A stretch of DNA of 64,000 nt. Source: Solibacillus isronensis. Lineage in GTDB: Bacteria > Bacillota > Bacilli > Bacillales_A > Planococcaceae. A program made the position numbers and the translations under genes. The stretch spans positions 1,674,001 to 1,738,000 of the forward strand of contig NZ_JAMBOC010000001.1 in assembly GCF_023715405.1 (NCBI RefSeq). The letters are read 5' to 3'. Below, piece by piece: positions 54,871 to 63,700 of the stretch; position 1 is the stretch's first letter, and every line of letters starts with the position of its first letter. The notes below the pieces were generated by a model that saw nothing but the letters and a program-made list of their open reading frames with translations, was not told the DNA's origin and ran no database searches.

Positions 54871-55716
54871 ATGAACGCAATTGAAGTAAAAAATGTTTCG
54901 AAGCAATTCAAAAAATTTCGTTTAAGAAATATTTCGTTCACGGTTGAGAGCGGAACGATTGCAGGCTTTATCGGGCAAAACGGGGCCGGAAAATCGACGA
55001 CAATCAAACTCATTTTAAATTTGCTAAAAAAAATTGACGGCGATATTTTTTTATTCGGAAAAGATCATGTTGAACATGAAGTGGAGTTAAAGGCGCAAAT
55101 CGGGGTTGTATTTGATGAACTGCATGTACCCGAAAGCTATACACCGAAGGAGCTCGATGTGCTGTACGGAAATGTGTATCCTACTTGGGACCGTCCTTAT
55201 TTTTATCAATTGCTGGATCAGCTGGATGTGCCGAAGTATGACAAAATCAAAACAATGTCTAAAGGAGCAAAAATGAAGCTCGCCCTTTCACTTGCACTAG
55301 GACACCGGCCGAAACTTTTGCTGCTTGATGAACCGACGAGCGGTCTTGATCCGATCGTGCGCGATGAAGTGCTCGGAATGCTACAAAATTTTATGGAACA
55401 AGAAGATCATGCCATTTTATTTTCATCGCATATTACAACAGATTTAGAGAAAATTGCAGATACGATAACATTTATCCATGATGGCGAAATTTTGTTCAGT
55501 GAGAATAAAGATGACCTGTTGTACGGTTACGGAATTTGGAAAGGATCTCATGAAGAAGCGAAAGTTATACCGAACCATTCGATTATCGGCAAACGGGATT
55601 ATGTATTTGGAATTGAGTACTTGGTCATGCGTGAATTCGTGAATCCAGTTATTGAATTGCAAAAACCGACGATTGATGATCTGATGCTGTTTTTCGTAAA
55701 GGGGCGTAAAAAATGA
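54871..55716 (+). CDS. ABC transporter ATP-binding protein
   Basis: This single ABC domain (about 281 aa) has Walker A GQNGAGKST, a signature MSKGAKMK (in place of LSGGQ) and Walker B LLLLDEPTSGLD. The third of three consecutive ATGs (54871) is best spaced from GGAGG. It resembles the ATPases of YtrA-regulated, antibiotic- or wall-stress-linked exporters. It overlaps the first permease gene by 4 nt. Confidence 0.93.
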   Translation: MNAIEVKNVSKQFKKFRLRNISFTVESGTIAGFIGQNGAGKSTTIKLILNLLKKIDGDIFLFGKDHVEHEVELKAQIGVVFDELHVPESYTPKELDVLYGNVYPTWDRPYFYQLLDQLDVPKYDKIKTMSKGAKMKLALSLALGHRPKLLLLDEPTSGLDPIVRDEVLGMLQNFMEQEDHAILFSSHITTDLEKIADTITFIHDGEILFSENKDDLLYGYGIWKGSHEEAKVIPNHSIIGKRDYVFGIEYLVMREFVNPVIELQKPTIDDLMLFFVKGRKK

Positions 55717-56309
55717 AACAGATGCTTTTTCGTTTTTACGGACAGCAATTGTCTGCATGGATTTTGTTTACACCACTTGTGGCATCAATTATCGCTCTTC
55801 CTTTATTATTTGAAGGTGCCGAATCGGCTGCTTACTTTATACTGTCCATCAGTATAACAGCGCTCTGTGCCGTTTATCTGGATCAACGTGAGAGCCAGCT
55901 CGTCATGACAAGTTTGTTTCCGATTTCCAAAAAGACATTTTTCATTGTGGACCTCTCATTTTTAGGACGTTACACACTGTACTATATCCTTTATACAATT
56001 GTAGCATCGACTGCTATTCAAACATTACTCGAACAGCAACTTGTTTTGCCTTCTGTCAAACAGCTATTAGTAAGCTTTGGCATCAGCTTTTTTATTATCG
56101 CTTTTTTCCTGCTGTTTCGGCGTATCAGATTCGGATACTTTTTAAACCTTTCCATCATCTTTCTTCCATTGGCGTTCACACAATTTTTGTCATTTTTTGA
56201 AAACCTGACAACTTTAATGAGCACCGTATTATTCTTTGTTTTATTAGTTGTTCTCATCATCGCAGCAAGCATCACTTACTTTCGTGAAAACAGGAGGGAT
56301 GTCTCATGA
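55713..56309 (+). CDS. Small ABC permease-like membrane protein
   Basis: The product (198 aa) has about five to six hydrophobic helices and few loops. It is translationally coupled to the ATPase gene and to the next membrane protein gene (4-nt overlaps). It is too divergent to name a family; the context makes it a permease subunit of the exporter. Confidence 0.75.
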   Translation: MKQMLFRFYGQQLSAWILFTPLVASIIALPLLFEGAESAAYFILSISITALCAVYLDQRESQLVMTSLFPISKKTFFIVDLSFLGRYTLYYILYTIVASTAIQTLLEQQLVLPSVKQLLVSFGISFFIIAFFLLFRRIRFGYFLNLSIIFLPLAFTQFLSFFENLTTLMSTVLFFVLLVVLIIAASITYFRENRRDVS

Positions 56310-56926
56310 TTGCACTGCTTAAAATGCATTTTTATCTATCGCGAAAACTATTTATCACTGTTTTTTTATTTATTGTAGGGATGATCGCGATTCTGTGGAT
56401 TATTTTGAAAGAAATTAATTTTGGTTTTATGGTTTTCTATTTTATGTTGCTCTCGCCGTCATTAGGTATGAGCTACTTGATCGAAAATCACTTTATAAAA
56501 CGATTCCGGGTAATGCCGATTGATCCAAGGGACTTTGTAAAAAGCTTATTTGTTTTCAGTTTGCTGCTCTTGCTTATCATTACGATTCCTATCGGGATTT
56601 ATCAAACATATTTATATTTGGATAATCAAATCGGGCCAATTGAATTGTCATTACTTTCAATCGCTTTTGCTGCAGGAATTGCTTCGGTCGGCTCGATGGT
56701 GAAAAATTATTTAAGCAATCCGACTAAAGGTACGAAAAGCATATCAATTGGAACAATGCTGGGCTACTTTTTTATCTTTACGTTAGTTCATTTACTAATC
56801 TTGTTTATATTTAGTATTATGAATATTGAACTAATGGGGGCACCGATTGTTTCGATTATTGGTTTTATAATCTATTATCAATATTATAAATCGGCTGCAA
56901 TAAAATTTCAGGCAGCCGAATTTTAA
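56306..56926 (+). CDS. Second small ABC permease-like membrane protein
   Basis: The product (206 aa) has about six hydrophobic helices and probably pairs with the preceding protein as the second permease subunit. It is coupled by a 4-nt overlap. A strong hairpin terminator begins at the stop codon, ending the operon. Confidence 0.75.
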   Translation: MIALLKMHFYLSRKLFITVFLFIVGMIAILWIILKEINFGFMVFYFMLLSPSLGMSYLIENHFIKRFRVMPIDPRDFVKSLFVFSLLLLLIITIPIGIYQTYLYLDNQIGPIELSLLSIAFAAGIASVGSMVKNYLSNPTKGTKSISIGTMLGYFFIFTLVHLLILFIFSIMNIELMGAPIVSIIGFIIYYQYYKSAAIKFQAAEF

Positions 56927-56969
56927 AAGGACAGCGCATGCTAACTGCTAGCACGCGCTGTCCTTTTTT
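56925..56969. terminator. Shared bidirectional terminator between the ABC operon and mlpA
   Basis: AGGACAGCGC and TGCT pair with AGCA and GCGCTGTCCT. TTTTTT on the plus strand and TTTT on the minus strand allow it to stop both convergent transcripts. Confidence 0.93.
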
Positions 56970-56971
56970 CG

Positions 56972-58198
56972 TTATTCGTTTTCCGGTCCGATAATCGCAA
57001 TTGCCGGTTCGGATAATAAAATTTGTGTAATTAACTCATCGATCGTTTCCATCGAAATCGCATCAATCTTTGCCAGTACTTCATCTACTGAGCGGTGATT
57101 TTGGTGGATCAGTTCATTGACCCCGTTACGGTTCATAAAGTCTTCCGTTCCTTCAAGCCCTAGAACGAAGCCGCCTTTTAACTGCTCCTTCGCATTTTCA
57201 AGCTCAGTTTCTGTTACCCCTCCTGCCACAAGGTCAAATAACGTCTGGTCGATCTGCTGCTTTAATGCATCTAAGTTTTGTTTCGATGCCGACGCATAAA
57301 TCGTAAACGTCCCAACATCTTCATAGCTTGACTGGTAGCTGAATACAGAATACGCCAAGCCGCGTTCCTCGCGCACTTCCTGGAACAGGCGTGAACTCAT
57401 ATTGCCGCCGATAATATTATTTAACGCAATAAAGCTGTACATTTTCGGATCTTTTACCGCAATGGCCGGGAATGAAATTGCAATATGCGCCTGTTCGGTA
57501 TCGCGCATTTTTTCAACTTCACCTGGTGTAAATACCGGATAAGACGGTTTGGAAACAATTGACTCAGCACTTGCTTCATAGTTTCCGAATAGTGCTTCCA
57601 CTTTTTCCAGTAAACTTTCTTCAATATTCCCTGCAATCGAAATGACAACATTTTGAGGGCCGTAATGTTTCGCCATATACCCCCGAATCATCTTTTCATC
57701 AAATGTCGATAGCGTTTCCGGTGTCCCTAAAATCGGACGGCCTAGCGCATCATCCGGGAACATGACACCCCATAATTTTTCATGGACATCATCTGCGGGA
57801 TCGTCTTCACTCATGTAGATTTCTTCAAGAACAACTTGGCGTTCACGTTCAATTTCTTCTTTTGCAAATAATGAGTTAAAAAACATATCGGCCAGAATAT
57901 CGATTGCGAGCTCCCCATGATGGTCCAGCACTTTCGCGTAATAGCATGTATGTTCCTTCGAAGTGAAGGCATTAATCTCGCCGCCGATACGGTCGAACTC
58001 TTCCGCGATTTGGCGGGCTGTACGGTTTTTCGTTCCTTTGAAAAGCATATGCTCGATGAAATGGGTAATCCCATTTTCTTCTTTTGTTTCGTAGCGTGAG
58101 CCTGCGTTGACCCAAATACCGACCGATAATGACCGGACATGCGGCATTTGCTCTGTGACAATGCGTACGCCATTTTTTGCTGTAATTACTTGTACCAT
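56972..58198 (-). CDS. mlpA: M16-family zinc peptidase MlpA/YmxG
   Basis: The product (408 aa) has an intact HFIEH (HxxEH) motif in GITHFIEHMLFKGT and the distal Glu in VLEEIYMSEDDPADD. The ATG at 58198 is 6 nt behind GGAG; the frame extends upstream without a site. It lies downstream of pnp in Bacillus, where it affects aprE and other protease regulation. ylxY, normally between pnp and mlpA, is missing. Confidence 0.92.
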   Translation of the reverse strand: MVQVITAKNGVRIVTEQMPHVRSLSVGIWVNAGSRYETKEENGITHFIEHMLFKGTKNRTARQIAEEFDRIGGEINAFTSKEHTCYYAKVLDHHGELAIDILADMFFNSLFAKEEIERERQVVLEEIYMSEDDPADDVHEKLWGVMFPDDALGRPILGTPETLSTFDEKMIRGYMAKHYGPQNVVISIAGNIEESLLEKVEALFGNYEASAESIVSKPSYPVFTPGEVEKMRDTEQAHIAISFPAIAVKDPKMYSFIALNNIIGGNMSSRLFQEVREERGLAYSVFSYQSSYEDVGTFTIYASASKQNLDALKQQIDQTLFDLVAGGVTETELENAKEQLKGGFVLGLEGTEDFMNRNGVNELIHQNHRSVDEVLAKIDAISMETIDELITQILLSEPAIAIIGPENE

Positions 58199-58284
58199 AA
58201 ATTTCTCCTTTGTTTCGGCTAATAAATTATAAGTATGACTTAAAAAACCGTAGTATTCCAATTCGAGGCTTATTTATATAGCCC

Positions 58285-58489
58285 GGTATGCTCCATTCCG
58301 AAGGCCAACAGGATTGTTGGTCACGAATGCATTGTCACACGATGTGACGCTCTTAGCATTCGTTCCATTATTTCTGGAAGCGTGGCTCCAAAGCTTTGAA
58401 TAAAGCTTTGCGACGAGTAACCGCAGGAGCAACCAGATTTTCCGCACACGCTTAATCCCCTTGAAGTCGGCCTCTCCATTACGCATACC
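58285..58489 (+). repeat. Dispersed hairpin element, copy B (205 bp)
   Basis: Termini GGTATGC (58285-58291) and GCATACC (58483-58489) are exact inverted repeats. Shared segments with copy C include GGCCAACAGGA, TCACGAATGC and TTAGCATTCGTTC, and with both A and C GCGTGGCTCCAA, GATTTTCCGC and CACGCT. The central part differs (AAAGCTTTG direct repeats) and does not form the clean stem seen in A and C. Confidence 0.8.
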
Positions 58490-58547
58490 TCCCTTTACCA
58501 TACTTCATCAAGTTATGGATATCGCAAATCATCAACTTAACGTTATT

Positions 58548-58587
58548 TAAAAAAGAGGCTGTACAATAGTGTACAACCTCCCTTTTT
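58548..58587 (-). terminator. Intrinsic terminator of pnp
   Basis: On the minus strand GAGG and TGTACA pair with TGTACA and CCTC, followed by TTTTTT. It lies about 25 nt past the pnp stop. Confidence 0.88.
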
Positions 58588-58612
58588 ATCTTGTTTGCAA
58601 CGCTTGTTTCAA

Positions 58613-60727
58613 TTATTTCCCTTGTTCCGCGCGCTCTTTTTCTTCTTTGATAACTACTTTACGTGATAAGTTTACGCGACCTTGTTTATCGATCTCGATA
58701 CATTTCACTAGTAATTCATCGCCTAGTTTTAATACGTCTTCTACTTCTTTCGTACGTTCTTCCTGAATTTCCGAAATGTGCAGTAAGCCGTCTTTACCTG
58801 GGAAGATTTCACAGAATGCACCGAATTTTTCAATGCGTTTTACTGTTGATAAGTAGTACTCGCCTACTTTAGCTTCGCGTACGATTGATTCGATCATTTC
58901 TTTAGCACGGTTAATCATTGCTTCATCAGCTGAAGCGATGTAGATTGTACCATCTTGTTCTGTATCAATTTTAACGCCTGTTTCATCAATAATTTTATTG
59001 ATGACTTTACCACCCGGTCCGATTACATCGCGGATTTTGTCAGGATTAATTTTGATTGAAACAATTTTTGGTGCGTATTGTGATAATGAAGTGCGAGACG
59101 CTGAAATCGTTGACATCATATGCTCTAAAATGTGCATACGGCCGATTTTCGCCTGAGTTAATGCTTCTTCTAAAATATCACGAGACAGACCATCGATTTT
59201 AATGTCCATTTGAAGTGCTGTTACACCTTTAGCTGTACCTGCCACTTTAAAGTCCATGTCGCCAAGGTGGTCTTCCATACCTTGGATATCTGATAATACT
59301 GTATAGTGCTCGCCTTTTTTAACAAGACCCATTGCGATACCTGCAACTGGTGCTTTAATTGGCACACCTGCAGCCATAAGTGCCATTGTTGATGCACAAA
59401 TTGATGCTTGAGAAGTAGAACCATTTGATTCCAATACTTCCGATACGCAACGGATTGCATACGGGAATTCCTCTTCTGTTGGCATTACCGCTAAAATTGC
59501 ACGCTCACCTAATGCACCGTGACCGATTTCACGACGGCCCGGGCTACCGTAACGGCCTGTTTCCCCAACTGAGAATTGTGGGAAGTTGTAGTGGTGCATC
59601 CAGCGTTTTGACTCTTCAATACCTAAGCCGTCAATAATTTGAACATCGCCTAAAGCACCTAAAGTACAAATTGATAATGCTTGCGTTTGTCCACGTGTGA
59701 ATAATGCGGAACCGTGTGCACGTGGCAATAAATCTACTTCAGAAGAAAGCGGACGGATTTCATCTTGCTTACGACCATCCGGACGAACTTTATCTTCTGT
59801 AATTAAACGACGCACTTCATCTTTTACCATTTTATCTAAAATAGCATTCACTTGTTTCATCGTAGCTTCGTCAGCTTCTTGGGCTTCATAAGCTTCGATC
59901 ACACGTGTTTTTACTGCTGTAATATTTTCTTGGCGTAATTGCTTGTCCACCGTTTGGATTGCTGTATTCATATCAGCTTCACATTCAGCTTTGATCGCTG
60001 CTGTTAAGTCTGCATCTAATTCATATAATGTTACTTCAAGTTTTTCTTTACCCACTTCAGCAACAATTTGCTCTTGGAAGGCAATTAACTTTTTAATTTC
60101 TTCATGACCGAACATAATCGCTTCAAGCATTATATCTTCAGTTACTTCTAAAGCACCTGCTTCTACCATGTTAACCGCGTCTTTGTTACCTGCTACTGTT
60201 AAGTGAACAGTCGATTTTGCTGATTGTTCTACAGTCGGGTTCACAACGAATTCTCCGTCGATATATCCTACATGTACACCTGCAATCGGTCCGTCGAATG
60301 GAATATCGGAAATTGCTAATGATAATGAAGAACCAAACATTGCCGCTACATCAGCAGGGCAGTTTGAATCATTTGACATAACCATTAAAATTGATTGTAC
60401 TTCGTTACGGAAACCATCCGGGAACATTGGACGGATTGGACGGTCAATTAGACGAGAAGTTAATACTGCCGCTTCTGATGGACGTCCTTCACGTTTAATG
60501 AAACCACCAGGGATTTTACCTGCTGCATATAGACGTTCTTCAAAGTTAACTGTTAACGGGAAGAAATCTAATGCTTTTGGTTGTTTTGACATTGTTGCCG
60601 TAGCTAGAACTGCTGTTTCGCCGTAGCGGATCATTGCAGCACCATTTGCTTGTTTTGCTAGCTGTCCTACTTCTACTACTAGTGGACGGCCTGCCCATTC
60701 ATACGAAAAGACCTTTTTTTCGTTCAT
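58613..60727 (-). CDS. pnp: Polyribonucleotide nucleotidyltransferase
   Basis: This trimeric phosphorolytic 3'-5' exoribonuclease (704 aa) has two RNase PH-like cores (residues 10-210 and 310-550), a helical domain between them, a KH domain ([15 protein letters not shown], near 560) and an S1 domain ([20 protein letters not shown]). It degrades mRNA and RNA tails. The length is the family norm. A probable promoter lies about 40-65 nt upstream, separate from rpsO. Confidence 0.98.
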   Translation of the reverse strand: MNEKKVFSYEWAGRPLVVEVGQLAKQANGAAMIRYGETAVLATATMSKQPKALDFFPLTVNFEERLYAAGKIPGGFIKREGRPSEAAVLTSRLIDRPIRPMFPDGFRNEVQSILMVMSNDSNCPADVAAMFGSSLSLAISDIPFDGPIAGVHVGYIDGEFVVNPTVEQSAKSTVHLTVAGNKDAVNMVEAGALEVTEDIMLEAIMFGHEEIKKLIAFQEQIVAEVGKEKLEVTLYELDADLTAAIKAECEADMNTAIQTVDKQLRQENITAVKTRVIEAYEAQEADEATMKQVNAILDKMVKDEVRRLITEDKVRPDGRKQDEIRPLSSEVDLLPRAHGSALFTRGQTQALSICTLGALGDVQIIDGLGIEESKRWMHHYNFPQFSVGETGRYGSPGRREIGHGALGERAILAVMPTEEEFPYAIRCVSEVLESNGSTSQASICASTMALMAAGVPIKAPVAGIAMGLVKKGEHYTVLSDIQGMEDHLGDMDFKVAGTAKGVTALQMDIKIDGLSRDILEEALTQAKIGRMHILEHMMSTISASRTSLSQYAPKIVSIKINPDKIRDVIGPGGKVINKIIDETGVKIDTEQDGTIYIASADEAMINRAKEMIESIVREAKVGEYYLSTVKRIEKFGAFCEIFPGKDGLLHISEIQEERTKEVEDVLKLGDELLVKCIEIDKQGRVNLSRKVVIKEEKERAEQGK

Positions 60728-60765
60728 TAAATGAACCCCTTTCTTATTGAAACACTCTACGTATC

Positions 60766-60793
60766 ATATTATGTACCATAGTTAGTGTATCAA
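60766..60793 (-). promoter_or_regulatory. Possible promoter of pnp
   Basis: TTGATA (60788-60793) and TAATAT (60766-60771) are separated by 16 nt on the minus strand. The -10 matches the consensus at four of six positions. It lies between the large inverted repeat and the pnp start. Confidence 0.45.
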
Positions 60794-60855
60794 AAAAGCG
60801 TTTTCTATGCTAAATTTTTTGATCTAAATATCGATAAATTTAATAAAATATTTTT

Positions 60856-60944
60856 GGCTTTCCAGCAATGGTTTAACTTCTTTCAACAGGCGTGTTGACA
60901 CCTGCTCAAAGAAGTTAAACATCGCACCATTGATTCGGAAAGCT
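60856..60944. repeat. Large imperfect inverted repeat between rpsO and pnp
   Basis: Arms GGCTTTCC, CAATGG and a 13-bp GTTTAACTTCTTT pair with GGAAAGC, CCATTG and AAAGAAGTTAAAC, with CAGG/CCTG at the tip. No U-tract follows. It lies just after the rpsO terminator and upstream of the likely pnp promoter. Confidence 0.75.
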
Positions 60945-60965
60945 GACTCATTTTCAAACATAATA

Positions 60966-60990
60966 AAAAGCGGGAAAAATCCCGCTTTTT
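60966..60990. terminator. Intrinsic terminator of rpsO
   Basis: AAAAGCGGG pairs with CCCGCTTTTT around a short A-rich loop; U-tracts exist on both strands. It lies about 20 nt past the rpsO stop. Confidence 0.92.
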
Positions 60991-61010
60991 ATTGTCAGAT
61001 TAACGACGTA

Positions 61011-61280
61011 TTAGCGACGTAATCCAAGTTTAGTAATTAATTCACGGTAACGAGCTACGTCGTTTTCACGTAAATATTTTAATAAATGACGACGTTTACC
61101 TACCATTTTAAGAAGACCACGTTGAGAGTGGAAGTCTTTCTTGTGAGTAGCTAAGTGAGCGTTTAATGCGTTAATTTCTGCAGTTAATACAGCTACTTGT
61201 ACTTCTGGAGAACCAGTGTCTGTTTCGTGTACGCGGTACTCAGCGATAATTTCGTTTTTACGTTCTTGTGTAATTGCCAT
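61011..61280 (-). CDS. rpsO: Ribosomal protein S15 (uS15)
   Basis: The 89-aa protein ([20 protein letters not shown] through [12 protein letters not shown]) binds 16S rRNA helices early in 30S assembly. The ATG at 61280 is 8 nt behind AGGAGG; the open frame upstream is the leader. A likely S15-binding leader structure lies between ribF and this gene. Confidence 0.99.
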   Translation of the reverse strand: MAITQERKNEIIAEYRVHETDTGSPEVQVAVLTAEINALNAHLATHKKDFHSQRGLLKMVGKRRHLLKYLRENDVARYRELITKLGLRR

Positions 61281-61312
61281 TTTAAATGACCTCCTGATAA
61301 ATAAGATATCCC

Positions 61313-61381
61313 CACTAGCAGAGCAGTCGCTGGAGTTGCGAAAAGCCGAGCTAAGGTTCATACGAGAATTTCGTACTAGTG
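61313..61381 (-). ncRNA. Probable S15 autoregulatory leader of rpsO
   Basis: The 5' leader can form a three-way junction. CACTAG (61376-61381 read on minus) pairs with CTAGTG (61313-61318), enclosing two small hairpins, TACGA/TCGTA and TCGC/GCGA. Many Firmicutes control rpsO by S15 binding to such a leader. The folding is by eye only. Confidence 0.5.
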
Positions 61382-61416
61382 AATAGTACCATAATTGTTT
61401 ATAGATGCGCAACTAT

Positions 61417-62367
61417 TTAGCGTAGTTGTTCAAAATAGGCGATTGCTTGCTGTTTATCTAATTCAATTTGCTCAATTAACGCTTCGATGCCATTAAATTT
61501 CCGTTCGCTGCGAATGCGTTTATACCAGCCGACAACGACCTCTTCACCGTAAATATTTTTATTGAAATTTAAAATATGCACTTCAATCGACAGCAGCTTT
61601 TCTTCCGGGTTGTTGAATGTCGGTTTATAGCCTACATTACAAACCCCGTCATACCATTTATTTTGCACTAAAATTTTCACTGCATACACACCGGTTGCCG
61701 GTATATAGCAGCCTTCCATCGCCTGAACGTTTGCTGTCGGAAAGCCCATTGTCCGTCCGCGCTTATCTCCGTGCACGACGATTCCCGGCACTTCAAATGC
61801 GCGGCCTAATAGATTACGAGCCTGCTCCATTTCCCCGTCCTGTAATGCTTGGCGAATACGTGTTGAGCTGATTTTTTCGACTGCATCCTGCTGTTTTTCG
61901 ATTGCCGTCACACCATAACGCCCGTTCGACAGTTGCTCCATCAGCTCCATATTGCCTTTGCCGTATGCGCCAAATGAGAAATCAAAGCCTGCCGTTACAT
62001 GCTGGACATTTAAATCTACGATAAAATACTTAATGAACTCTTCCGGTGTAAGCTTTGCAAAGTCTGATGTAAAGTTTACAACAAATACTGTATCGATATT
62101 TAATTTTTTTAATGTATCTAATTTTTGTGGTAGTGGCGTAATGTAAAACACTTTTTCATTACGTCTGCCTAGTACAATCGATGGATGTGGATCAAAAGTC
62201 ATCACGGCACTTTTAATATTAAGCTGCTCGGCTTTTTGCTTTGCCGCTTCAATGACCGCCTGATGTCCTTTATGTACCCCATCAAAAAATCCGATTGCTA
62301 ATGAGTACGCCTCTTTTTCTATTTCCTGTGCTAATTGATGGGGGTATTTCAAATGAATAACGTTCAT
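61417..62367 (-). CDS. ribF: Bifunctional riboflavin kinase/FAD synthetase
   Basis: The product (316 aa; RibC in B. subtilis) has an N-terminal FAD synthetase domain (SLAIGFFDGVHKGHQAVIE, then TFDPHPSIVLG, ISSTRIRQAL) and a C-terminal riboflavin kinase domain (GDKRGRTMGFPTANV, then GVCNVGYKPTFN). It makes FMN and then FAD from riboflavin. It lies 10 nt after truB, so the two genes are cotranscribed. Confidence 0.98.
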   Translation of the reverse strand: MNVIHLKYPHQLAQEIEKEAYSLAIGFFDGVHKGHQAVIEAAKQKAEQLNIKSAVMTFDPHPSIVLGRRNEKVFYITPLPQKLDTLKKLNIDTVFVVNFTSDFAKLTPEEFIKYFIVDLNVQHVTAGFDFSFGAYGKGNMELMEQLSNGRYGVTAIEKQQDAVEKISSTRIRQALQDGEMEQARNLLGRAFEVPGIVVHGDKRGRTMGFPTANVQAMEGCYIPATGVYAVKILVQNKWYDGVCNVGYKPTFNNPEEKLLSIEVHILNFNKNIYGEEVVVGWYKRIRSERKFNGIEALIEQIELDKQQAIAYFEQLR

Positions 62368-62377
62368 CTTGGGCCTC

Positions 62378-63289
62378 CTAATTAATTTCGGGAAACATCT
62401 TATCCGGCTTCATTTGCCCGGTCTTTGTCGGATGGGCGATGTAAACCGCAAATGCTCGTCCCTCTACACCATAAACAATTTTATCATGTTCCGTTAATAA
62501 AGTATGCATCGGGAGAACTTGCCCATTGAAAATTTGCTTTTCAATGTCTTCCGTAATTTCAATGTATGGATAATCGGATAATGCATATTCAACAGGCAAC
62601 AGAAACTTCTCCTGCTCCCCTGCTTCCATCATTTCCGCGATTTCGGCTAATGTAAAGCAATTGTCTTTAGTAAATGTGCCTGATGCTGTTCGTACAAGTT
62701 CATGCATATGTGCAGGACAGCCTAATGCTTCACCGATCTGAACAGCTAATGTGCGAATATACGTCCCTTTTGAACATTTGATGCGAATCGAGAACTTCAC
62801 TTCTTCCCCTTCGAACGTTTGTGCATCATCCAATAATTCCAGCTCGTAAATTGTAATTTTACGTGTTGGGCGCTCGACTGTTTGGCCGGCTCTTGCATAC
62901 TCATAAAGCTTTTTCCCGTTCACTTTTACCGCAGAAAACATCGGAGGCGTTTGTTCAATTTCGCCTGTCAGCGTTTGGAGTGCTTGTAAAATTTCTTCAC
63001 GAGTAAACGATTTGAAATCTGTATTTTGCTCGACTGTTTCGCCTTCCGCATCTTCTGTTGTTGTCGTGCGTCCGATCGATACGACTGCTTCATACGTTTT
63101 GCCGGCATCTGTTAAATATTCGGCGATGCGTGTTGCCTGGCCGATACAGATTGGCAGGACGCCTTCTACACCTGGATCAAGTGTCCCGGTATGGCCTACT
63201 TTTTTCGTCTTTAATATTTTTCGTAATTTAAATACACAGTCATGACTTGTCATGCCGCGCTCTTTCCATAATGGCAAAATACCGTTCAT
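62378..63289 (-). CDS. truB: tRNA pseudouridine-55 synthase
   Basis: The enzyme (303 aa) makes pseudouridine 55 in the T-loop of tRNAs. The catalytic Asp38 is in GHTGTLDPGVEGVL, followed by the SKGTYIRTL segment; the C-terminal part corresponds to a PUA-like domain. It stands downstream of rbfA as in most Bacillales, but a 411-nt gap containing a dispersed element separates them. Confidence 0.98.
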   Translation of the reverse strand: MNGILPLWKERGMTSHDCVFKLRKILKTKKVGHTGTLDPGVEGVLPICIGQATRIAEYLTDAGKTYEAVVSIGRTTTTEDAEGETVEQNTDFKSFTREEILQALQTLTGEIEQTPPMFSAVKVNGKKLYEYARAGQTVERPTRKITIYELELLDDAQTFEGEEVKFSIRIKCSKGTYIRTLAVQIGEALGCPAHMHELVRTASGTFTKDNCFTLAEIAEMMEAGEQEKFLLPVEYALSDYPYIEITEDIEKQIFNGQVLPMHTLLTEHDKIVYGVEGRAFAVYIAHPTKTGQMKPDKMFPEIN

Positions 63290-63377
63290 TGTTTTGCTCC
63301 TTTGTTTGAAATAGGGATTTCGATATTTAATAGATTCTTTGATATAAGCTTCAGCTATAGTTGGTACTTTTCATACG

Positions 63378-63588
63378 ATCCGTTCTGCTTCGCTACGGGA
63401 GGCCAACAGGACGTTGATCACGAATGCGTTGTTACACGACATAACGGTTTTAGCATTCGTTCAAATATTCCTGGGGGCGTGGCTCCAACTAACTTTATCG
63501 CTACCCTTACGGCGGCAGCGATAAAGTGGATTTTCCGCGCACGCTGATCCCCTAGGAGTCGCCCCCCTTCGCTTCGCGTCACTCTACC
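63378..63588 (+). repeat. Dispersed hairpin element, copy C (about 210 bp)
   Basis: It shares GGCCAACAGGA, TCACGAATGC and TTAGCATTCGTTC with copy B. It shares TTCCTGGGGGCGTGGCTCC and the flanks of the central stem with copy A. Its stem is CTTTATCGCT with AGCGATAAAG, unrelated in sequence to that of copy A but equally perfect. Boundaries are approximate, and its outer ends pair less clearly than in A and B. Confidence 0.78.
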
Positions 63589-63655
63589 TTAGCATAAAGT
63601 TTATTTCCTTAACAAAACTTCTGTATTCAACAATTCCGTTAAAGAATTTCAAAAG

Positions 63656-63692
63656 CAAAAAAGTCTGCCTGCATAGTTATGCAGCGCAGACT
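63656..63692 (-). terminator. Intrinsic terminator of rbfA
   Basis: On the minus strand AGTCTGC and TGCAT pair with ATGCA and CAGACT, followed by TTTTTTGCTTTT. It lies about 10 nt past the rbfA stop. Confidence 0.9.
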
Positions 63693-63700
63693 TCTTAGTT

